This document shows positions 59,334-64,000 of a stretch of DNA of 64,000 nucleotides, in pieces (positions within the stretch are counted from its first letter, which is position 1; each line of letters begins with the position of its first letter). The DNA is from Ischnura elegans. Lineage: Eukaryota > Arthropoda > Insecta > Odonata > Coenagrionidae. The notes under the pieces were generated by a model, which made no database searches, had not been told where the DNA came from, and worked only from the letters and a program-made list of their open reading frames with translations. The position numbers and the translations under genes were made by a program. The stretch spans positions 89,142,566 through 89,206,565 of the forward strand of contig NC_060251.1 of assembly GCF_921293095.1 (NCBI RefSeq), in the 5' to 3' direction.

Positions 59334-59415
59334 CGGTGAAGAAAGGGTCAAATTGGTTGAAACACTCAGCACAAATTCAGGGGTTCTTGGTTCGAGTCCC
59401 CTTTTAAGGTGGATT
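59334..59415 (+). repeat. tRNA-derived SINE head
   Basis: A tRNA-like sequence carries an A-box-like 'gggtcaaattggttgaaac' and a strong B box in 'cttggttcgagtcccc'. It runs, after about 25 bases, into a LINE 3' end at 59440. The acceptor stem does not close, so it is not a functional tRNA gene. Confidence 0.6.
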
Positions 59416-59439
59416 ATTTTTCCTCCGTAGAATGTTCTC

Positions 59440-59545
59440 AAAAGAAGAAATTCGTCGGTTGGAAAAGGTTAGCTGATAGGAGAACTGAGTGGAGAGCTGC
59501 GTCAAACCAATCCTAGGATTGTTGACCAGTGATGATGAGAATGTT
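59440..59545 (+). mobile_element. LINE 3' tail
   Basis: One frame reads RLADRRTEWRAASNQS, the extreme C-terminus of the LINE family seen at 6577-6905. The following 'aatcctaggattgttgacc' corresponds to 'aatctaagaattgttggc' there, and 'gatgatga' suggests the repeated tail. Only about 100 bases remain. Confidence 0.75.
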
Positions 59546-59753
59546 CTTAATTATAGTGCACTTGAAAGTGATCCCGAGTTGGATCACTTTTTAGCCACTC
59601 CAACGCTGTTTTTTTTAGCTATTTAACTGCGTCGTTGAAGTAGGGTAAAATCACTGTGCAGTAAAACACTTAAGAAATCCACAGGAATGAAAAAATCACG
59701 TAACAAGCTGCACCACTCCCTGCGTCATGTCCTCCTGCCGAGTCTGCACTCAC

Positions 59754-59923
59754 CATGGCGGTAGGTAGCGGCTTCGCGTTGGGTCCGTGTCATCCACTGA
59801 TCTTCCCTCCGGGCTGTTTCCTCCTCGGGAAAAGATGGAGAGAGCTGAGGGAAACGAACTGAGTGCAAACTCCTGACCGTCCACAATCCGCGAAACGATA
59901 TAAGAAACCACTTGTCGCGCTCT
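59754..59923 (-). other. Gene 2, first exon: 5' UTR and start codon
   Basis: A GC-rich exon on the minus strand ends CTACCGCC-ATG and is followed directly by a consensus donor GTGAGT at 59753. The start ATG (59756-59754) is thus the last codon of the exon, in an ideal Kozak context (GCCATGG), and splices in phase 0 to the signal-peptide exon. An upstream ATG (GTGGATGAC) lies 37 bases before it in another frame and in a poor context; it would open a short overlapping uORF. The 5' end is set by the TATA box and initiator. Confidence 0.7.
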
Positions 59924-59957
59924 GAGCGGCCTCCCCGAGTCGCGACCCCCTCTTATA
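59920..59957 (-). promoter_or_regulatory. Core promoter of gene 2 (TATA box and initiator)
   Basis: On the minus strand TATAAGAG starts at 59957, followed 34 bases below by an initiator-like CTCAGAGC (A at 59923). The spacing and the CAGAGC initiator resemble the gene 1 promoter. Confidence 0.55.
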
Positions 59958-59959
59958 AG

Positions 59960-62900
59960 CGCGAGGGAACGACCTAAAGGCAACAGCTCTCACTTTCTTC
60001 CTGCGATAGAGGGAGAAAGACTATTGAGGATGGGCAAGTTATGTAGGGCGGGGGGAAACTTTGTAACCATTAGGTGGTGTGGAAAGGGGTAAGAGGGATG
60101 GAAAGGTAGTTAGGGATGAGTGGGAGAGGGGAGGAGGAACGATTACAAGAAAGAGGGAAGCAAAGACTTGTTGGGTGGAAGGAGATACAAGGAAATGCTG
60201 GTTGAAAAAAATCTAATTATTTCCTCTCGTATCATCTTCTTCCCTCCATGCTATGAGATAACGACTAGTGCGTAAGACAAGCAATTTGGCCGTAAGCCAA
60301 GATGGGGGGAAGTATAGTGAAAATAATTTCGTTGAAAAAAATCAGGAAATGTTTATTCAGTCAAGAGGAAGCATCACTACCGCACAACTGTTGTTTTTTG
60401 TGACTTGTTGCTTGTTACGTACTTAACGCGTGTAATTGAAATTTTAAGGGTAAACAAAGAATACCAATGAAAACATTGTACTGTATTCAATTTTTTTAAA
60501 CTTTACCAGACCATTTTCTATGATTAAATTCTATCATTGAGATTCCAAGTCTGTTCAAGGGCATACTTGGATGATATCAATATGGTAAAGTATGTTTTAA
60601 CAAGTGGTAAGTTACGAGAAAGATAAAATTCAACCGACCGTTCAGGAGTGATGTATTATCTTAATGATTTTCATCTCACTATCAAATAGAGCATTAGTAT
60701 CTCTACTTAATCATCAAAATTGTAAAATTATACATTCCATTCTCATTGTTTCCCCTAATTCTAGTACAAATATGCTTAAAAACCTCAAATTAATCAAATC
60801 CTTACTATCAATCGAGAAATACGCTAGAAAGATAGAAGTATTTATTTTCCATAAGAAAATACTCCAAAACCAATACCCAGTCATTAGGAAAAAGAAATTT
60901 TCTTAAAGCATGGCCCTGTTGAGCATGTCTATAAGGCCTAGAATCTCTCTTACATTAATAGTTCGTCTATTTGAAGATGTTCTATTAACGTGTGTAGACA
61001 TATCAGGAAGTCCTATTAATCTTTGGAATCCCTTAAGTTATGCATATAGATTCATGCAAAAACAGACTAGCGATGTTTAGAAAAATCAGGGTAAAAAGAT
61101 ATTCTTTGATTAATAGGCGATCCAAGGTGAAATTTACCTTGCCGATGGACTGGAAGATAAGAGCAAGGTTTACGGAAAAACTCTTTTTTCTGCGGTGAGT
61201 CGGAAGCCATGTACAATTTGTCGTGACTTGACCAACCTGTAAATCAGACAATCAGGTGTTGAATTCTGGTACCAATGAGTTCATTTCATCATAGTTGTCA
61301 CTCAATCATCGTCCCTGTAAAATGGAATACAAGTACTTACTGAACTTGAACCCTTGGCTTATTGGCAACTGCTTTTCCAACGAGGGTTACCGCTTGAAAT
61401 CTACTGTGGATTGCAATCGGCACCCATAGCGTGGGAAGCCAGATCTTATCTCCGTGCCAACTCGACTCCTTCCAGAAAACGCGATGCGTAAGAAGGACGT
61501 GAGGGCATGCACTCTCAGCTGCATGGTATGCAGTATTAAGCCCTCGCCACAGTTTATTTTATCACTCTTAGAGAGGTGGTAACAAAAGACATATCACCAT
61601 GGAACTCAGGATGATTGATTTGGAGAAGGGTGGATTACGTGAATAATCATATAAAATCCAAGAAAAGACATGGAAGGCTCAATGATGAGTCTTCATGAAG
61701 CACAGTAATATTTACTCACTAGTGCCTTGGCCTTTTATAATGCCATGATAAGCTTTATTTTTCCGCGATACATTCCATCTAAATACTATCCCGCAATCTA
61801 CCTCGTGCTAGATTTTAGACTGTGTTTCCGCGAGAAGAAACGTAAGAGCCTATTCCTCAATATCTGACTGTCAAAACAATTAACGTGCATTCCACATTCG
61901 TAAGACAATCGGCAATTATTCTGGAAGCCTTTTTTTATTCAGATTTGTACGGGTTTTATATCATAAAATTGCTTAAAATATTACGAACATTCATTTCTAC
62001 AGCCGCAGTTATCAGTATGATACCTAAATTTTCATCCTCTCATAAATTTTGATGCATGATGATAAATACAGAATTTATGTTGTAATCTGATATTACGCTG
62101 ATTTCTTGAGAGCTACCGGCTACATTATTCTTTCCCTGAAGCTGTATGCACCAACTCGAATTTATTTTTTTCAAGAACTCAGAGGGCAGCTGTGACCGCT
62201 TAAAATGTATGTAATCTGAATAAATGTCGATTTGAATTAAAAAGGCTTTTGAGGCATGCGTAATTGCTTCATAATAACAGTGTGTAATACCCAGCCATAT
62301 GATGCAGTCGCTTGTAATTGAGGAAGAATTATTATGTAGTTACCACACAGCTTACGGTATCTCTGAGCTAACTCAAGTCAATGCCATCATTGGATCATGT
62401 GTTGACAGAAGATTTTTTCGTGCATATTCCTTCCTCCTCAGAGGTATTACCTAGCCTCTTCGCTTGATGAATGATAAATACCTAGAGGCATTTTATCTGA
62501 AAGACCGGTTTTGTATACTGCGCGAGTAGGTGCAACATTTAATGTCGGGGATGAAATATAGCCAGATGTGGTATTGGTCCCGTAGATACCTCACTATTAA
62601 GGATACTGGTGTAGGATTATAATTTTTCATCCCTTATCCTAATTGGCATTTTAATTGATTTGCTTGAACATGATTGGTTTGCATCAAACACGGACTGAAC
62701 AATTTCAATGTTCGCAAGTGATAGCAAGTACTTTGACCATATTTTATTAAGTGTGCTATAAAACATGCAAATGCCTATTTATTTTTGGTTTAATATTGAA
62801 ATTCATTTCTTTAATTTATCTCTCTTCTTCGAGGACTTAAAATATGCGAAAATGTGAGAAGTTTATAAAATTTCTATAAAGGCTCTTCTGTACCTGAGAC

Positions 62901-64000
62901 GACCATACTAGATGAGAATTATCAATTATCACTTAAAAGATTTTATCTGATGAATATCATTATGTACCGGTAAGTAATGAGGATATATTCAAAAGTAATT
63001 ATTTTCAAAGAAAAATTATAAAGTCGTCAGTAAAGCTGCCATTGAGGTAATTTAATTTTTTGCGGGATTAAAATATTTATGAATTAGAGGAGAAAAAAAA
63101 ATATTTTCATATTCATTCTGTCACTTCTTAATTTTATAGAATAAGATAAATTGGCTGCTATTAGGCTGCAGCCTTAAGTAAAAAAAAACGGATTTTTGCA
63201 ATAACAAACTTATTTGACAATTCTACCCCAAAATTCACCATGTGGTTTTCTGTGTTTTCCGTTTTCTATCGAATCGCAGGAAGCCCTAGTAAAGGGACTG
63301 ACTTCCCTATCTTATTTTGTAAGTAAATATTAATCTTTTCTCATATAAGTCTTCTTTAGATTGCATTAAATATTCGAAATGGAAATGGTGGACTACATTT
63401 ATAAGAGCTGTAGAATAAATGGAAAGGTCAATTTTATTTTTAAATAAAACTAGGTATCCAAACTACCGTTATCTCCTAACTACATTCGAGAACGATATTT
63501 ATGGTCATCACCGCGATACTACTTCATTTACCAACAAATATTTGATAACACAGTAGTGGCGACGAATGGCAACAGTGGTGGCTACTCAAGTATTTTAAAT
63601 GTGTAGCCGTACTGAGAATTTATTAAAAAAAGCCAGTATGAAGCCTCGATTTCTTGTTTGCTTTAGCCCGTACACCTGCGTTGGCAGTTAGTTACTTTTT
63701 AGGCTCCTCATGTTCAGCATAGCGGTGGTCCTCCAGATCTGATTAATCGGTGTGACCCATCTGTTTTGGAGGTTTAGCTGAGAGTTTGCTATTGCGAAAC
63801 AGCGTTTTGCAGCCGTGTACACGTACGCTCGATGCTAACCGTTCGGCCTTCAAAAGTACGTCTTGGCATCGTGGTTTAAATCGAGTCAGCAGCGTGGTGG
63901 CGCATACTTCAGTGAGATTACGAAAATATTTACATCACAACTGATTGAGGGTGCTCCCTCTGGATTCCAATGGAATGACGGAGGCTGCTTTCAAACCATG
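59960..64000. other. Upstream of gene 2; no gene recognised
   Basis: The first 250 bases (to about 60200) are G/A-rich on the plus strand, contrasting with the AT-rich remainder, and may be promoter-proximal. A diverged scrap resembling the 'gcgttccggcac' family body may lie near 60395-60490. From 60500 to the end I see no exon, RNA gene or transposon end. A moderately GC-rich patch at 61370-61560 and another at 63660-64000 have no supporting features. Confidence 0.4.

Larger units (their letters stand above)
55116..59753 (-). other. Gene 2, intron 1
   Basis: About 4.6 kb from the GTGAGT donor at 59753 to the acceptor above 55115, both in phase 0. It contains the long-TIR MITE at 57257, a SINE head at 59334 and a LINE tail at 59440. 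The segments 55130-57240 and 57560-59330 are AT-rich with nothing recognised, apart from a possible half of a snap-back element near 58580-58630. Confidence 0.55.

Noticed and set aside
59334..59415. Possible functional tRNA gene
   Set aside because: A and B boxes are present, but the acceptor and anticodon stems do not close, and it runs into a LINE tail. The same holds for the tRNA-like heads at 22896, 33895, 38940 and 45249.
59750..59983. 77-codon minus-strand frame over the gene 2 promoter
   Set aside because: It spans the TATA box and 5' UTR; the real start is the ATG at the exon's last codon.

Overview
The window is AT-rich nuclear DNA from a repeat-laden animal genome, most likely an insect or other arthropod. 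The evidence is spliced genes with GT-AG introns of up to about 18 kb, decayed non-LTR retrotransposons, tRNA-derived SINEs, a dead piggyBac element, hAT-like and Harbinger-like MITEs, and many snap-back palindromes. I see no bacterial, organellar or viral features. I cannot name the species.

Genes. Two genes can be assembled on the minus strand with matching splice phases. Gene 1 runs from a TATA-like promoter near 20007 through a non-coding first exon (19975-19852), a signal-peptide exon (12006-11739) and a long terminal exon (10918-9845). It predicts a 443-residue secreted protein with Asp/Ser (DSSD) clusters. Gene 2 runs from a TATA box near 59957 through a first exon whose last codon is the start ATG (59923-59754), a signal-peptide exon (55115-54907) and a terminal exon (36547-35194). 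It predicts a 521-residue secreted protein with a strict Ser-X alternating tract and a Tyr/Arg/Pro tail. A GC-rich exon at 45070-44938 lies inside the last intron of gene 2 and has the right phase to be an alternative last exon. A third GC-rich exon on the plus strand (4602-4939) looks like the terminal exon of a related gene that begins outside the recognisable part of the window.

The proteins of genes 1 and 2 and the plus-strand exon lack cysteine, are rich in Ala/Pro/Gly/Val/Tyr or Ser/Asp, and do not resemble any enzyme family I recognise. They look like a local cluster of extracellular structural or matrix proteins (cuticle, eggshell, silk or adhesive type); that role is inference.

Layout. 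1-4600: repeats and palindromic elements. 4602-4939: plus-strand exon. 5-9 kb: a snap-back element and a LINE tail in otherwise unremarkable DNA. 9.8-20 kb: gene 1, whose first intron contains LINE and other repeats. 20-35 kb: SINE/LINE-rich DNA with two snap-back elements. 35-60 kb: gene 2, whose large introns hold hAT-like MITEs, the piggyBac corpse, a 'gcgttccggcac' repeat family and a long-TIR MITE. 60-64 kb: upstream of gene 2, nothing recognised.

Most long open frames in the window are antisense shadows of the low-complexity exons or chance frames in repeats.
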